A DNA stretch of 64,000 bases from Sarcocystis neurona (GCA_000727475.1 KL647293.1:3918437-3982436); one strand, 5' to 3'; shown: positions 49,401 through 60,871, counted from the first letter of the stretch. A program made the numbers and translations. The notes: generated from the sequence alone by a model not told the origin.

Positions 49401-51966
49401 ATCGCTGCGGCTGCAGAAGCCTACGGCGGAAATGAATAACCTGTTTTCCACATGCAGCTGGCATTCTCTCGAAATATCACTTTTCACACGTGTGGGGAAA
49501 ACGCGTGCAAGCCGGTGTCGTTGTCGTGGCACAGCTGTGGCTCCTTCTACAAAGTGCGTGTCCGTGTGTACACACGTGTGTGTATTTGTAACTGAAGATC
49601 GACCTGCGGATACGCAGGAGTTCATCAGAGCGACGTGGGCTGCTGGAACTTTTTGGGAGCTGGCAAGAGAGGCAACCCACGTATACGTCTGCGGTAGATG
49701 CTGCGCGCATTTTTCGCTCGTGACCGGTGCCCTGCGAACGAAAGGTCGTGTGCTGCTTTTCGTGGATAGAAGCACACGAGAAGCGAGACGCTGCACAGGG
49801 GTGCTTACAAACACTCCAGGTGCGGCCGCCGACCCTGTGCAGCTCTGTGTACTCTATATGTGTGTACGTATATATGTACACTTATACAGATGGGTACGCG
49901 CAAAGCCGTGTGTACCCATATTACACGTATATATATAGCGATCATACATACGTATGTATATGTATATACATTCATACGTATCCATCTATCTATCTATCTC
50001 TCTCACTATATATGTTGGACAGGAACGGGTGCAAGCAAAGGGCACGCCTTGTAGATCAATACGTTTAACGCAGCGCCTGCAGCAGTCAGGCGCAGTTGTC
50101 CTCGTTTGCCTGTTTGTCCACGTCTTCTGCACTTTTTATTACCTCTTTATCTCTTCCCTTCTACCTATTCCTCCATTTATTCTACAAATGTAGCAGGTGT
50201 GGCCTTCAGCGTAAGCCACGGCATCAACGTGTGTGGAGCCGGCACCCAGATGGTATGCGTGCGCGGCCCCCATTCACCTATGTACAGTAGGCTTCTGCTG
50301 CAAGCCTCTACGTGTACGTATGGGTGTCAAAGCGGTATATATGTGGTGGACGTGCACGGCCGTGAGTGTGTATCTGGCGCGTGTGTATACGCCTGTGTGT
50401 CTGTAGTGATGGATAGCAGGTGTGTATACGCAGGTGCCTTTATGTGTACGTGCGCGCGTGTGTATGGTTATACGCGTTCAGGTATGGATGAGTGAACAGC
50501 TCGTGTATAGACGCATGCAGGCATGTGGAAATAGACGGGTGACGCCGTCTGAGTGACGTCTGTTTGTAAACGTGGTGCAAGCGCCTACAGGTAGATATGT
50601 GAATATAAATTTCATAGTCGTGTAGATGCGTGTGTGCGCGGGGATTGTATGTCTGGCACATGCTCACAGAGGGCTGAATGAATAACACGTGCACAGACGT
50701 GTGTATGTGTATATGTATATAATGCATGTCTGCAAACCAGCGTTTCCACGAAACCGCGTCTGTGTGTCTGTATGTGTGTGTGTGTGTCTACGTGCCTGTG
50801 TGTCTATGTGCCTGCGTGTCTACACGCGTACATATGTGCACGCGTGTCTGTGTGTCTGTGTGCAGTGTACGCAGTATGTGTGTGTGCGTGTGTCCCCGTG
50901 TGTACGTGTACGTGTACCTGTGGGTATGTATGCACGTACGCATGTATGCGTATGTGTGCGTGTATGTGCGTATGTGTAGATGTATGTATATATGGATGTA
51001 TATATGTATGCATGTATGGGTATGAGTTTATGTACGTATCGATGAATGTGTACGTATGTGTGTACGTCGTATATGCTTGCACGCACGGATGGAGTGTATG
51101 TATGTATGTATGTACATATGCAGTATGTGTGTATGTGCATGCGTGTGTGTGCGTGCATGTATGTGTGTGTGTTTACGGATGTATATATGTAACACGTATG
51201 TATTTGTCCACGTAAGAGTCCATGGAAAGAGCTGCTTGGTGACGAACCACCAGGTACCAGCGCGCAGGCATGCAAGCTTACTGCTGCTGTTGTTGCGTTG
51301 GAGGAGTCGCTGTTGGTGCCGCCAGTTTTCGAGGAGAGCTGCACCGGCTTTTGCTGGTCTGTTAATGTAGGCCGCTCCCTGCTGCTGTTGCTGCAGTCCT
51401 GCAATAGCAGCAGGTGCTGAGCCTGCAGTGGGCATAGAGCAGCTCTGCCGACAACCGAGTCCAGTGTCGAGAGCTACGCCGTCGTCAGCAGTTCCTCTGC
51501 AAGTTGAACGCAGCAGTTGCTGCTGCAGCAGCAGGAGCCTCTTTGAAAGGTCCCTCTCGCTGTCTTCTTCCTCTTCGAGAGCCCCTGCTGCCCCTGCTAC
51601 TGTGCTGAGGTGGGAGCGAGCCTCGGGTGCAGCAGAAGCTGCTGTGGTAGGCTGCTCGCAGCCGTCTGCTGCAGTTGCGGTGAAGCACGTAGAAGGGCAC
51701 CACCCTTTCACCTGCTGTTGCTGCTGCTGTTTATGACCAACACTGCTCTCTCTCTCGGAGAGGAAGCGCTGCCGGCGCAGCTGAAGTGCCTCTGCACTAT
51801 CAATCGTGTCGAATGCCTCCGACTGCTGTTGCTGTTGGTGTTCGGTTTCGGCTGTATGTTCTACAGGATGGGACCTGGTGATGCACATGGAAGACGAATA
51901 ACCGTATTTTGAGTTTCTCCCGTGCGCTGCAGCCGCGGTCAAACCTGCGTTCTTAGGGGCCGCCAT
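46406..51966 (-). CDS. Gln/Ala-rich low-complexity protein, multi-exon, unknown function
   Basis: Inferred exons in transcript order: 51966-51282 (ATG in CCCACCATGGCGG; MAAPKNAGLTAAAAHG; donor GTAAGC), 49420-49358 (donor GTACGC; or to 49284), 49219-about 46752 and 46714-46406 (donor AAG|GTGAGT). Phases 1, 1, 0 and 0 agree. At least one more exon must lie downstream. The protein exceeds 1,100 residues and carries many Gln, Ala and Ser runs. A less biased island in the third exon contains YYYYVDESGNPAVFIAPDE, TWPTAASHPP and CWWWQNPRVVPYVYC. No known domain was recognised and there is no signal peptide or membrane helix. The change of frame near 46750-46715 needs either a very short intron (about 37 bp) or an earlier donor; a sequencing indel is also possible. 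Nuclear or RNA-associated roles are common for such composition, but that is only a guess. Confidence 0.6.
49421..51281 (-). other. microsatellite-filled intron
   Basis: Donor GTAAGC at 51281 and acceptor CCGCCGTAG at 49421 bracket 1.86 kb. It includes TA/TGTA sequence with a short (TCTA)n at about 49850-50010 and roughly 600 bases of (TG)n-type repeat with TGTATG variants at about 50690-51200. On the coding strand this reads as CA/TA repeats. Plus-strand ORFs through it are Cys/Val repeats without meaning. Confidence 0.6.
50690..51200. repeat. long compound (TG)n/(TGTA)n microsatellite
   Basis: It is almost entirely alternating purine-pyrimidine (TGTGTGCG, TGTATG, GTACGT). Such sequence favours left-handed DNA and length instability. 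It is the longest simple-sequence block in the window. Confidence 0.9.
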
Positions 51967-52080
51967 GGTGGGACGGCTGTCATGAACGTTGACAAAGAAG
52001 AGGCGCTGGAGAGGGACGCTGAGGCAGTCGCGCAGCAGCCGCAACAGACGTTCGGGTCCTGTGATATTTGTTGGGCAGTG

Positions 52081-52410
52081 CTACCACTGCTGGTGAAGTC
52101 GATATCTATCTAGCAGTGTGAGGGGCGACAAATGCTCTTCATTTGCACATTTTTTTTCTTCACAGAATCTAGCACGCCACAGCAGCAGCGGCACCACGCG
52201 CTGTCGCACAGGGTCCAAGACGGACGAAGGACCGTGATAGCACGTGCTGGGCAGCAGCGAACAGCAGGAATGGGGCAATGGCTCACCAGCAACGGCAGCA
52301 CGAGACGTGTGTGGGGTGGGGGAGGCGTAGAAGGAGGAAGAAGTGTGCTTCAGCGGGGCACGACACGGTATAGGAGCACAGCGCAGCCCTAAAAATAGCA
52401 GCGACGGCAC
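52081..52410 (-). CDS. candidate C-terminal exon, minus strand
   Basis: The minus-strand frame ends in a coding-like C-terminus (SVLDPVRQRVVPLLLWRA, then CANEEHLSPLTLLDRYRL and a stop at 52081). It lies just upstream of the ATG of the Gln/Ala-rich gene, so it would close a separate upstream minus-strand gene. The upstream limit of the exon is not determined. Confidence 0.35.
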   Translation of the reverse strand: MPSLLFLGLRCAPIPCRAPLKHTSSSFYASPTPHTSRAAVAGEPLPHSCCSLLPSTCYHGPSSVLDPVRQRVVPLLLWRARFCEEKKCANEEHLSPLTLLDRYRLHQQW

Positions 52411-52468
52411 GGCACGCCGCGCTAGCAGCCCCGTGACCAGCTGTTTCAGAGACGAAAGGCAAAATTGA

Positions 52469-52753
52469 CTACACTACACAGAGGGGAAAAAAACATCGCG
52501 CTGTAAAATCTTGCCCCAGCCGTAGCCTGCTGCTGTCCCTGTGTGTGGCGGCGCGGCTGCTAACACGCCTTCTGGCCGTTGCTGCCGCCGTCGCAAGCGC
52601 GGTCGCCGGCTGCTGGGGCGCCACCGCCTTGGACCGAGCTGCACGCGCGGGAGACGCGTCTGTGTGTGTGTGCCGGAGTGTGTGTATATATATATATATA
52701 TATCTGCATACACACATATGTATTCGTTCGTATATAGATATATTGAAGCACAC
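52469..52753 (-). CDS. candidate exon, minus strand
   Basis: The open frame includes VAPQQPATALATAAATA and then a basic region to 52469. The composition suits these Ala/Gln-rich genes. A (TA)n tract at about 52686-52705 overlaps its upstream end, so only the 52480-52670 part is plausible coding sequence. Confidence 0.25.
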   Translation of the reverse strand: MCFNISIYERIHMCVCRYIYIYIHTLRHTHTDASPARAARSKAVAPQQPATALATAAATARRRVSSRAATHRDSSRLRLGQDFTARCFFPLCVV

Positions 52754-53143
52754 GACGTAGTCTTTACATGCACATTTGTGCGCCAGCGTGAAGGCAAAGG
52801 GCTTGCGTATGCGAATTCACCCGTTGCACGCGCAAACGTAGGCGTCTGTCGTGGTGAAATCACGTGGAGCTGATGAAAACTGGAGAACTGCGGAAGGTGT
52901 GAGAATGCCGACGAGGCGCAGAAGACGCAGTCGCGTTGTAGACATCGCATGAACTACACAATAAAATTTCGTAGGACACCATGCTGCGGCAGCCGTAACA
53001 CTGCGGCGCGCAGCCCCCCCCGACGATCGGGACAAGCGAGGGAAACAGGAGAAACTGAAGGCGGGAAGTAGTTTTTCGAAGCGCACAGAACAGCCCTGAC
53101 GCTGCAAAAAGTAAGCGTCTGCAAAAAGTCGAAAATCACTTAC

Positions 53144-53311
53144 TATCATGTGCCGGCACTTCATGTCAGCAACATCAAATATAGCAGCTTGGTGCTGATG
53201 CGGCTTTAACAGTGCCTGCTGCTGGTGAGTGATTTGTTGTGTTGCAGCTTGTTTGACAGCGGCCACGTGCTCGGAATGCTGGTGCAGCCATTGCTGTTGC
53301 TGATCAGGGTG
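53144..53311 (-). CDS. candidate internal exon, minus strand
   Basis: A 168-bp open frame, phase 0 on both sides, runs from an acceptor at 53312 (ACAGCATTAG) to a perfect donor ATA|GTAAGT at 53143. It encodes a Gln/His-rich peptide ending HQAAIFDVADMKCRHMI. It is probably part of a gene running from about 54.5 kb to 52081. The protein family is unknown. Confidence 0.4.
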
Positions 53312-53968
53312 CTAATGCTGTCAAAGTAGCTGCAGCTCAAGCTGCAGCTGCTGTTGCGGCCTCCTACCGCTGAGGCTGCTACCACAGCTGGAAAGCGTGT
53401 GGGGAAAGGTGTGCTTTTTCGCGCCCCGCTACGTGGCAGCTGTTCCGCCTCGCCTTGTCAGGAGCGTTTATTGCACATTCCCTTACTGACTACAGGCGTG
53501 TGTTCTAACAAAAGAGTATTATTATAGAAGAGCAATCACTAACAACGACATGTTGTTGTCCACTATCCAGCTTCGCTTAACGCGCTTAAGAAGAAAAAGC
53601 AACAACAGCGCACACCTCCGGAAGGGACGGGAAGTGGCTGTAGATGTGCCGCAGCACGAAGACGGCAGCGGCAGGAGCAGCGGCGGCGGCAGCCCCAAGC
53701 GATAAAGAAATGATTGCAGACAACTTACAGCAAGTGCGCTGTTGCAGACGTCTCTGCCCTCCATGCGTCGCGGAAGCACGACGAGTAGTCACATTAGACA
53801 GCACGAAGACAAGTGCTTTCCAGATCATTTAGACGAAGCAGCAGCAACGCACCAGTGACATCCACGTAACCAACGGAAGCTCGACGCAGCAGCAGCAGCA
53901 GCAGGAGCTTAGCTGTTTTCCTATGAAGAAACCGGGTTAGGCAGCCGAGGCCGTGTCTGGTGCTGCTG

Positions 53969-54486
53969 TTACGACAGCCAGTACCATACTGCCCATACTG
54001 CTGACACTGCTTTTTTTCTCGTAACACTGTGGTTCACGATACTCTTCTCCCGCTGAGGTTGTTGGCGTTTTTCTTCACTAATGCTGCTGCTTCTGCTCCT
54101 CTGCCGCTGGTACCGCTCCTGTTGCTCTCCTTTCAGTTGTACTGCTGTTGCTATTTTCCTTCCACAGGTCCTGCTGATGCCGCTGCAGCGAGTCGGGCTC
54201 CTGGGTGTACCGCGTAACGAGACAGAGCTCCACATTCTACTGAGTGCACATGCATGAAGGGATGATAACCACCCAGAATACATACACGGTAGCACTGTAT
54301 CCTTCCATACGAAGTGAAGTGGGCGATGCGCAGCTCAGGACACAATCGCACGCTGAAGCCTTGTGGGGTAGCGAGCGTTGGACCACTAGCGTGGTGCGTT
54401 GCTTGTTCATGGAGTCGCTTTTCAAGAAAACCCAGCAAGAGCAGCACTTGGCACCTCCTTTTTGCAGCGGCAGCTGACTTCTGCAC
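53969..54486 (-). CDS. candidate 5' exons, minus strand
   Basis: Two minus-strand frames look coding. The upstream one (54486-54190) contains FSVRLCPELRIAHFTSYG and CILGGYHPFMHVHSVEC. The next (about 54165-54010) is strongly charged, with VQLKGEQQERYQRQRSRS. They may be the start of the gene whose later exons lie at 53144-53311 and 52081-52410. Plus-strand readings are less convincing because that strand is CTG/T-rich here. Confidence 0.3.
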
Positions 54487-56290
54487 GTAACTTACCGAAC
54501 GAGAAGTGTAGCGCTTTTTCCCATAAGTCCCGTAGCTGTTGGCCTTCCTTGCAGCTCAAAGCTCCCACTGAATGTACCACTGCAGGGTCAAAAGAGCCAC
54601 CGTCGGCGCCAGTGTGGAAACTTCGTAGCAGGGGCACAGATCAGCGCAAGCCTCATTTTGCAGCAGCGCAGCTCTCTGGCGGCAGCCAAGTTTCTCGCAA
54701 AACAACGAGTTTACTGGCAAGAAAAGTGTACAATCGTCTGCGACCAGTGGCAATCGAACCGAGTACGCCGCACCTGCTTCGGGAGCACTTGAAGAACTCG
54801 ACAGCAGAAAACAAACAGGTGGACAGTGAACACAGCGCCTGGGATGCTGCAGCGGCATCTACCCTCCTGCGTACGTGCTTTCGTGGAAATCTGTGTACGT
54901 GTAGGGAAACGTAAGCAAAATGTCCCCCAGGTGTCACTAATTTGCTGTTGCTGTTGAAGCTCTCGTCTGTGTATAATTCGTGTCGACAAGTTCTGTGAGC
55001 TCCGCCCATCTCGCTTCCAGGTGAAGCGAATCCGAATTCAAAGTGGCAACTCCAGCGGCCGGCCGTGAGACAGATCTGTTTTGTCTATGCGCCATAGTAC
55101 TGTTCAGACTCTTCAGGCCTCCACGTAGATCCGCTCGTGCGTTCTGCTCACCAATAGAATACTGCGTCTCTTTGCTTTTGCATGGGGCCTGATCTTTCTT
55201 GACACGTTTCAGATCTGCAATCCGGTCGCTGCATCCTGTGTGCTTGTTATCCGGTTGTTGTCGGCCGAATGGAAAATTTTCTCTCTGTTTCAGCGACATA
55301 AAAATGTCATACGTGCCACGTGCCGAATCTCGTTATAGCTGGATCCCTTCCGTGTAATGTCTCAGCTCTGGTTTGTGTCTCCATTCTCACTTTCTCGACA
55401 GAGTGCATAGGCTTACTCGATTCTAAGGTCATCGACGGACAAATTGTGCAGGTGTGTGTAATACTCGTTTAAAGGGTCTGAAGTGCCGCAAGCGCGTGCT
55501 CCGAAGAGTGCAATTATGGCTGCGGACGGTCGTCACAGCTCTAGAGCCGGGACACAACGTCTCTACTTTACTATTCAGGATTCCAGAAGCTGGAGTGCAG
55601 TAACGACACTTTTTGAACTCGAAAACACAACAGACCTGTGGCGGCCGTTCTACCGGTTCATTTTGTACGTCCGCAATGCGAAGCAGCTAAGTATCTCTCC
55701 TGTCTGTAGCGAGGGTTGCCAGTCTCAAAAATACAGGAGGACCTGCAATGATATAATACTCGTGGCACTCCATACTTTGCGAAGCATTTGTGCTGCTACT
55801 CGGGCAGCAGAAAAGTAGATGCGCCTGGAGCTGCAGCAGGATTGTTGCTGCTATTCGTGCATCAGGAAAGCAGCGCTGCCATGAACTGCAAGGGGACTGC
55901 TGCTGATGGCTCTTTTACCAAAGCGCAGCAACTATGTTAAGGCAGCAGGTTCGTCCCAATACTCATGGTAAATGTGGCAACAATATTCGTCCAGACAGCA
56001 CGCCAGTGGTGCCGATCGCTGTACGCCACACTCACACTTCCCTTATGTCTCTACGAGGTGGCACTGAGCCCACAGCTTTTCACCTGGAAACAGGACGTGC
56101 AGGTCGACCAGTCTCGTCTATGAACTGCCGCTAGCTGCTCAACTGCACCTGACAAACATGCAAGTCAATGTCTCTTTACGGTTCCTTTTCTTCAAGAAGA
56201 TTAGACGCTGCGGTTCGGTTGCATTATGAATTGAAGCTATTTGTGCACTGTACGTCAGAGTGAGCTCGCCCAATTTGTCTTGGGTGGTGA
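54487..56290. other. weak ORFs, no firm gene
   Basis: A plus-strand ORF to 54914 has coding-like composition (LLARKVYNRLRPVAIEP) and a GTACGT donor near its end. A minus-strand ORF at 54937-55299 begins with ATG (MSLKQRENFPFGRQQ) and is Lys/Asn/Gln-rich. A plus-strand ORF at 55483-55818 contains LYFTIQDSRSWSAVTTL. None has a domain I recognise, and they do not join into one gene. Confidence 0.35.
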
Positions 56291-56563
56291 GTGAATAGCA
56301 GCCAGATCAAGGAGCGAACATGTGTGCATGAGACACTCGTTGAACTCCAGCGACTGTTTATTGGCCGGACGTACTCAAAGTTGGTGACGGCAGAGAAAAG
56401 CTCTGCAACAACTCGACGACGAAGAAGTGTATTGCCGCGCTTTACCGCAAGGACACGCTCTCCGGTGGCTCGGTGGACTGAAGCGCTAGACCGCTCCAAT
56501 GGTGTTGAACACCGACCCCTGCTAGCCCCGGAGGTAATAGCGCTGGTTAATACCAGAAGGTAG
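56291..56563 (+). pseudogene. possible decayed Ty3/gypsy-type RNase H fragment
   Basis: The frame reads ETLVELQRLFIGRTYSKLVT and later VARWTEALDRSNGVEHRP. This follows the order of LTR-retroelement RNase H: a helix, then L-x-G-R-x-F-x-L-x-T-D, then R-W-x-x-x-L, then H-R-P-G. The Asp of the T-D-H motif is missing (TAEKS) and the frame stops at 56563. Open sequence resumes in another frame at about 56649-56770. No LTRs, reverse transcriptase YxDD box or integrase were found. The resemblance may be chance. Confidence 0.2.
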
Positions 56564-58520
56564 TTGCGCACTAGCTTTTGGCTCGTAGCCAGCTGTAGTT
56601 GCTCTCTGTGTCGCGTTGACGAAAGGATAAAGCTAGACACCACGCGCGGTCGTCAACGACAGCAACACCACCTCGCCGGGAGCTGGCGCGCCGCCCTTCA
56701 CAGAGGAGATGCTAAATGATATCCTAGTGCAAGCTGCAGTGTTCCTTCATTTTCGCCCCCCGGAGTTCTGATGTCGGCTACCTTCTCCCGTCGGCGGTTA
56801 GCTGAACTGGCTGGCAGCGGCTCCCCCTACGCTTCACGGCTGCGTTGGTGTCTCTTTGGATTGGCGGATTGTCTTTCTGTAAGCGGCACCGTGTCAATGT
56901 AGACATCTGCAGTCTGTAGTGGTCTGAGAACACTTGATTAGGTCAGAAGGCAAACAAGCGCATGTATCACTATTTATCCTTTTCCGACCACACTGTTAAG
57001 TGAAAACCCAAGGGGCGCTCCAACCTGTGCCTGCATAGACATTCCTGCTACTATCGACAACGAACTCATTATCACACTTCCCCCACTGCGCTTTTGTCTA
57101 GACGTTCGTAACAAAATAGTAGTCTTTCCCGTAGCGTCGGCTCAGCTGCAGAGGCTGTAAACTTTCCGTCATCTATTTACATGCTGAACTGGCTAAATTT
57201 TGTACTAGGGCCCTGTCCGCGTTAATTGTGTGATTTGGGGATAACGCCTACCACATTTACTCTGCAGATGTGCCCGCAATTACCGATAACGTGGTGGCTG
57301 CTGAGCCCGAACCCAGCAGGAGTTTATCTTACGCATCTACTCGACAGCGTCTGAACGTATGAAATGTGGCTAAACTGTGAGAATCACACGTAGCACAGCA
57401 CGCCAAGTGCACGGTCACGACCACGGCCGATGTTAGCAGTGTTTGAGGGCAGAACTATCTAGTCCTTGCAAAGGCGCTCTACAAGTGTACGCATTTGACT
57501 TGCATACATTTCATGCAACACGAAGTGAATCCTGTTCGCCGTGTCAGAAGCGAGGGAGCTTGATGTCAGGCTTCTATTATGTTTCTTCACTTCGCTGAGA
57601 CCTGTTGACACCTAAATTCTGGCGAGGACCCCCTCTGACAGCGGCTCTCAGGTCTGTTCTAATCTACGTTCGGATTACTGCTGAAAAAGAGGTTTACTGC
57701 TGCTTCGGCCACTGCGGGCAGGGCTGCGCGAAAGCATCCCCCGCTGCAGGTGGCGCTTAGGCTTCTGGAAGACAGAATGCACATGGGAAGAGAAGCTGGT
57801 CAACCCTGCAAAAGGTCATCCCAGCCTAAGGTGAATAGATTGGACGTCCATTTGCACTGGTATGCAATACGTGCGGTAGTTGATAAAGGTAGGCAGCACG
57901 AGAACAACCAGGTTACACGATCACGTTCGCAGGTCGAGAAATACAGTGAACTGTAACCGCAGAAACAGGATTCGGTAACTAGGTGTACAGCGGGGCGTGT
58001 GGCACGTCTCGGCAAGAACGAATCGAGCAAGCATTCCGTTCCTGTAGACCAGATGGAAACGGCGGCCCGAACTGTGTCGTTGCCCCGGCATGGGGAACCG
58101 GGTCCGCGGAAGGCTCAGCAAGCGACAAATCTCGTGTGTCAAGTAGAGGAGGTGGGCGAGTTTCAAGAGCTGCAGCACTTTCGGGCGCTTGGTGAAGTGC
58201 ACGGACGAGTATGTGTCATAAATACGGCATGGGCGGTACGATATGTTAATTGGAAGAGAATTCACTGTGGGAATCTCATTGTGGCGGCAATTGCATTCCG
58301 TGTATTCGCTGTGGAGGCAGTGAAACTTATCCAAGGAGGGAAAGATTACCTTCCATTAGATCAGGTTCGCAACACGGTCTTACACAGGCCGACTCATGGG
58401 CAAGAGGTTCAAGACCTCTTTCCGCTTAAGCGAGGCGCTTACTCCGCCGGTCTGCTACAGGAACGGCACTATCCACTGGGGCACCCAATTCTGACATCCG
58501 GGTCGCCAAAACGACGCACC
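56564..58520. other. no supportable gene
   Basis: Stops are frequent on both strands between 56.8 and 57.7 kb. Bases 57999-58520 form an open plus frame that runs in phase into the small membrane-protein ORF at 58521. It has coding-like stretches but no clear start, so that gene may begin earlier than annotated. The minus strand is also open at 57921-58334. Confidence 0.4.
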
Positions 58521-58754
58521 ATGGGGAAACGGTCGACGGCACAACAGGAATCAAAAACCAGGTGGATCAAGGCCGTCGCATTCGTCGCTGCAGCGGTCTT
58601 TGCACTCGGGATTCTTGCAATTCAACGGCGGCGTCCCGCGCCACGCCTACCCCCGACTGAAGTCCTACGACGACTACGCCTCGACGATACATATTCGCTT
58701 GCATATCACTATGGAGGTGATGACGAGGAAATGGAGTTCCTCGATGAAACTTAA
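58521..58754 (+). CDS. small single-pass membrane protein, 77 residues
   Basis: The start is ATG in a favourable context (CACCATGGG) and the stop is TAA. Residues 1-14 are polar and basic (MGKRSTAQQESKTR). Residues 15-33 form one hydrophobic helix (WIKAVAFVAAAVFALGIL). Then come QRRRPAPRLPP and an acidic C-terminus (GGDDEEMEFLDET). This fits a type II or signal-anchor protein, like the first exon of many coccidian secretory proteins. No exon was found downstream, and the frame is open far upstream. No family was recognised. Confidence 0.4.
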   Translation: MGKRSTAQQESKTRWIKAVAFVAAAVFALGILAIQRRRPAPRLPPTEVLRRLRLDDTYSLAYHYGGDDEEMEFLDET

Positions 58755-59439
58755 GCTCAAGGGGTAGCTTGCAGAATGGGCACACCCCGACAGACAATCA
58801 AGTAACCGGAGATTCTTGCGTCATGCCTTCGTTCAGCCTGCCGTAAAGCAACCCGCGCCGGCGGAGGGGATACAAACAACGCGTTACCTGTGGAAATAAG
58901 GGTATTTCTCCTATAGCCGGACAAGACTAGTCTGCACCGGCCGCTGGGGACAGGCTGCCACGCAAAGGCATCTGCAGCCGAACTGCGTATACCTGACAAG
59001 GATTGATATTCGCGGGGTGCTCTGAGGGAGCAGAACGGAGGACTGCGCAGACAGCAGCAGGGGCGCAAGCCAGCAGTGGGCACCAACTGTTCAGCGCCCC
59101 TGGTCGCAGCATTACGTTCACGACATCGGAGACAGGACACTAATCTTGCAACATGCAGACCATTCTGTTACTAAAGGGACACCATCAACCGCCCGACAGA
59201 AGAGACCACACGCTGATGCTGCAACGGACGCAGAGAGGAAAAGACATACTCACGGAAGCCGAATCCGGGCGCGACGCTGTGGCGACTTAGCGGTGGGTCA
59301 CGGTGTGGGTGTGGAGGTTTCCGACACTGGGCGGGTGAGAAGCCAGCTACGGCGATACACGAGGCAGAATCGCTGACGTGAAAACAGGCCTTCAGTTGCT
59401 CCTTATTGAATCAGAGCTTTGTTTTGCAGGTGTGCTTAG
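58755..59439. other. no firm gene
   Basis: ORFs on both strands (58757-59140 minus, 59146-59376 plus) have neither ATG-supported starts nor motifs. Confidence 0.4.
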
Positions 59440-59628
59440 CACAAGAGGCACCCTCCGTGGTAAACTTTTGAATGAAACTAGTATTTATCAAGCAGGGAGG
59501 CACCCTCCCTCGTAAACTATCATTTGTGAAGCAGGGAGGCACCCTCCCTCGTACACTATCATTTGTGAAGCAGGGAGGCACCCCTCCGTTTGCGAACTCT
59601 TGAATGAAACTACTCTGTATGAAGCAGG
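59440..59628. repeat. 39-bp tandem repeat
   Basis: AGCAGGGAGGCACCC starts copies at 59491, 59530 and 59569. Degenerate copies lie on both sides (AAGAGGCACCCTCCG near 59448, GAAGCAGGGACTC near 59621). The unit continues CTCGTAAACTATCATTTGTG. Confidence 0.85.
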
Positions 59629-60871
59629 GACTCTGTCTTTTCGTGTCTTCCCCTTTTCACGTTTTACCTTGAAGTTGCTGTCAAGGCAATAGTGGCCATC
59701 GTAGTGAGTAGACACTCACTGACAATGCAGGCAGCTGTGGCAGCACCACCCAGTGGACGTTGCGCAGAATGCTGGGCGTTCGCGGTGGTTTAACAAGAGT
59801 TGAGGAAGCAGAACGACTTGGTGCACTATATTAAGATTATATGCTACTCAGTCATTAAAAAGCCATCACGGATGCGGAGAATGAGTACCTGTGTTGTTGA
59901 TCAGAAAATACCTAACAAAATATTTCATTACACGTGGAGATAAACGCACAGCTACCTTCGTAACTGAGCACTTGCGGCAGCCCCAGCAACTAGCTCTACG
60001 CGTTCCTCCAAACGGAAGGGAGAGCATCATCAATCTAGGTGGCAAGCAAGACTCTCGAAAGCAGATGCTTCAGAGCGGTTTGTAACAATTATGGCTTTTT
60101 ACTTTAAAGTCCATGTGCGTTTGGGATATGTAATGACGAACGACCCTCCGTAAAGAAAACAACGCTGCACCCAGCATTGATCGTTAGTGAACGTTACGAT
60201 TTTCCATGGTGTGTCCATACTCAAAATTTTCGTGATGCGTCCTTGGCCGCGTCCTCGAATTTTTTATAGACTCGGAAAGCACCGTGCAGCTCAGATATAC
60301 CAGACGTCGCTTCTACTGGGAGAGCTCGCGTTATACTTGCTCCAGACTCTCCGGTGCTGCAAGCGTGTGTATTATTGCACACTTCCCTCACAGCTTACCT
60401 TTATGCCTGCGGAAATAAACCTACCAGGGTGCGGAGGTATGGATGGACACAACCAACTGTACAGGCCTTTTTTACGCATCCATGTGTTGGAACTCTGCTT
60501 TTGACTACATGAAAGCGCACCACCATGTAACAGAGTAATGCACGCGTGTGCACGTATGTGTTTAAGTGATTTAGAGCTTCGTGTGGCCTCGGGTATAACT
60601 CAGTGCTTGTTGGATAGTGCGAGGACAATCTGCGGTAGCTTGCAATGGTCAAAATGCATACTCCACGTCTACAGAAACATGGGCACGCCGCGCTGCGATG
60701 AGAAGACTACACACAGCAGACCCAGCGACTACCACCTAAAGTGGGTCGCCGTTGAACAAGCACCGACAATCCGACGACTATTTTTATGCCTCGAGAGACC
60801 GGTTGGTGGGCTTAACGACAGCACTTAAGGAATTCAGATGGGATGCTTAAAACGAACATCGCTGCTAAGTT
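59629..60871. other. no supportable gene
   Basis: AT content rises compared with the centre of the window. A plus-strand ORF at 60187-60504 and others are short, Cys/Leu-rich and without motifs. Confidence 0.4.

Noticed and set aside
50689..51215. Plus-strand Cys/Val-rich ORFs and the matching minus-strand Thr/His ORFs
   Set aside because: All are translations of the TG/CA microsatellite in an intron.
52545..52680. Plus-strand signal-peptide-like peptide (LLAVAAAVASAVAGCWG)
   Set aside because: There is no ATG and the frame runs into a TA microsatellite. The minus strand reading is more plausible as coding sequence.
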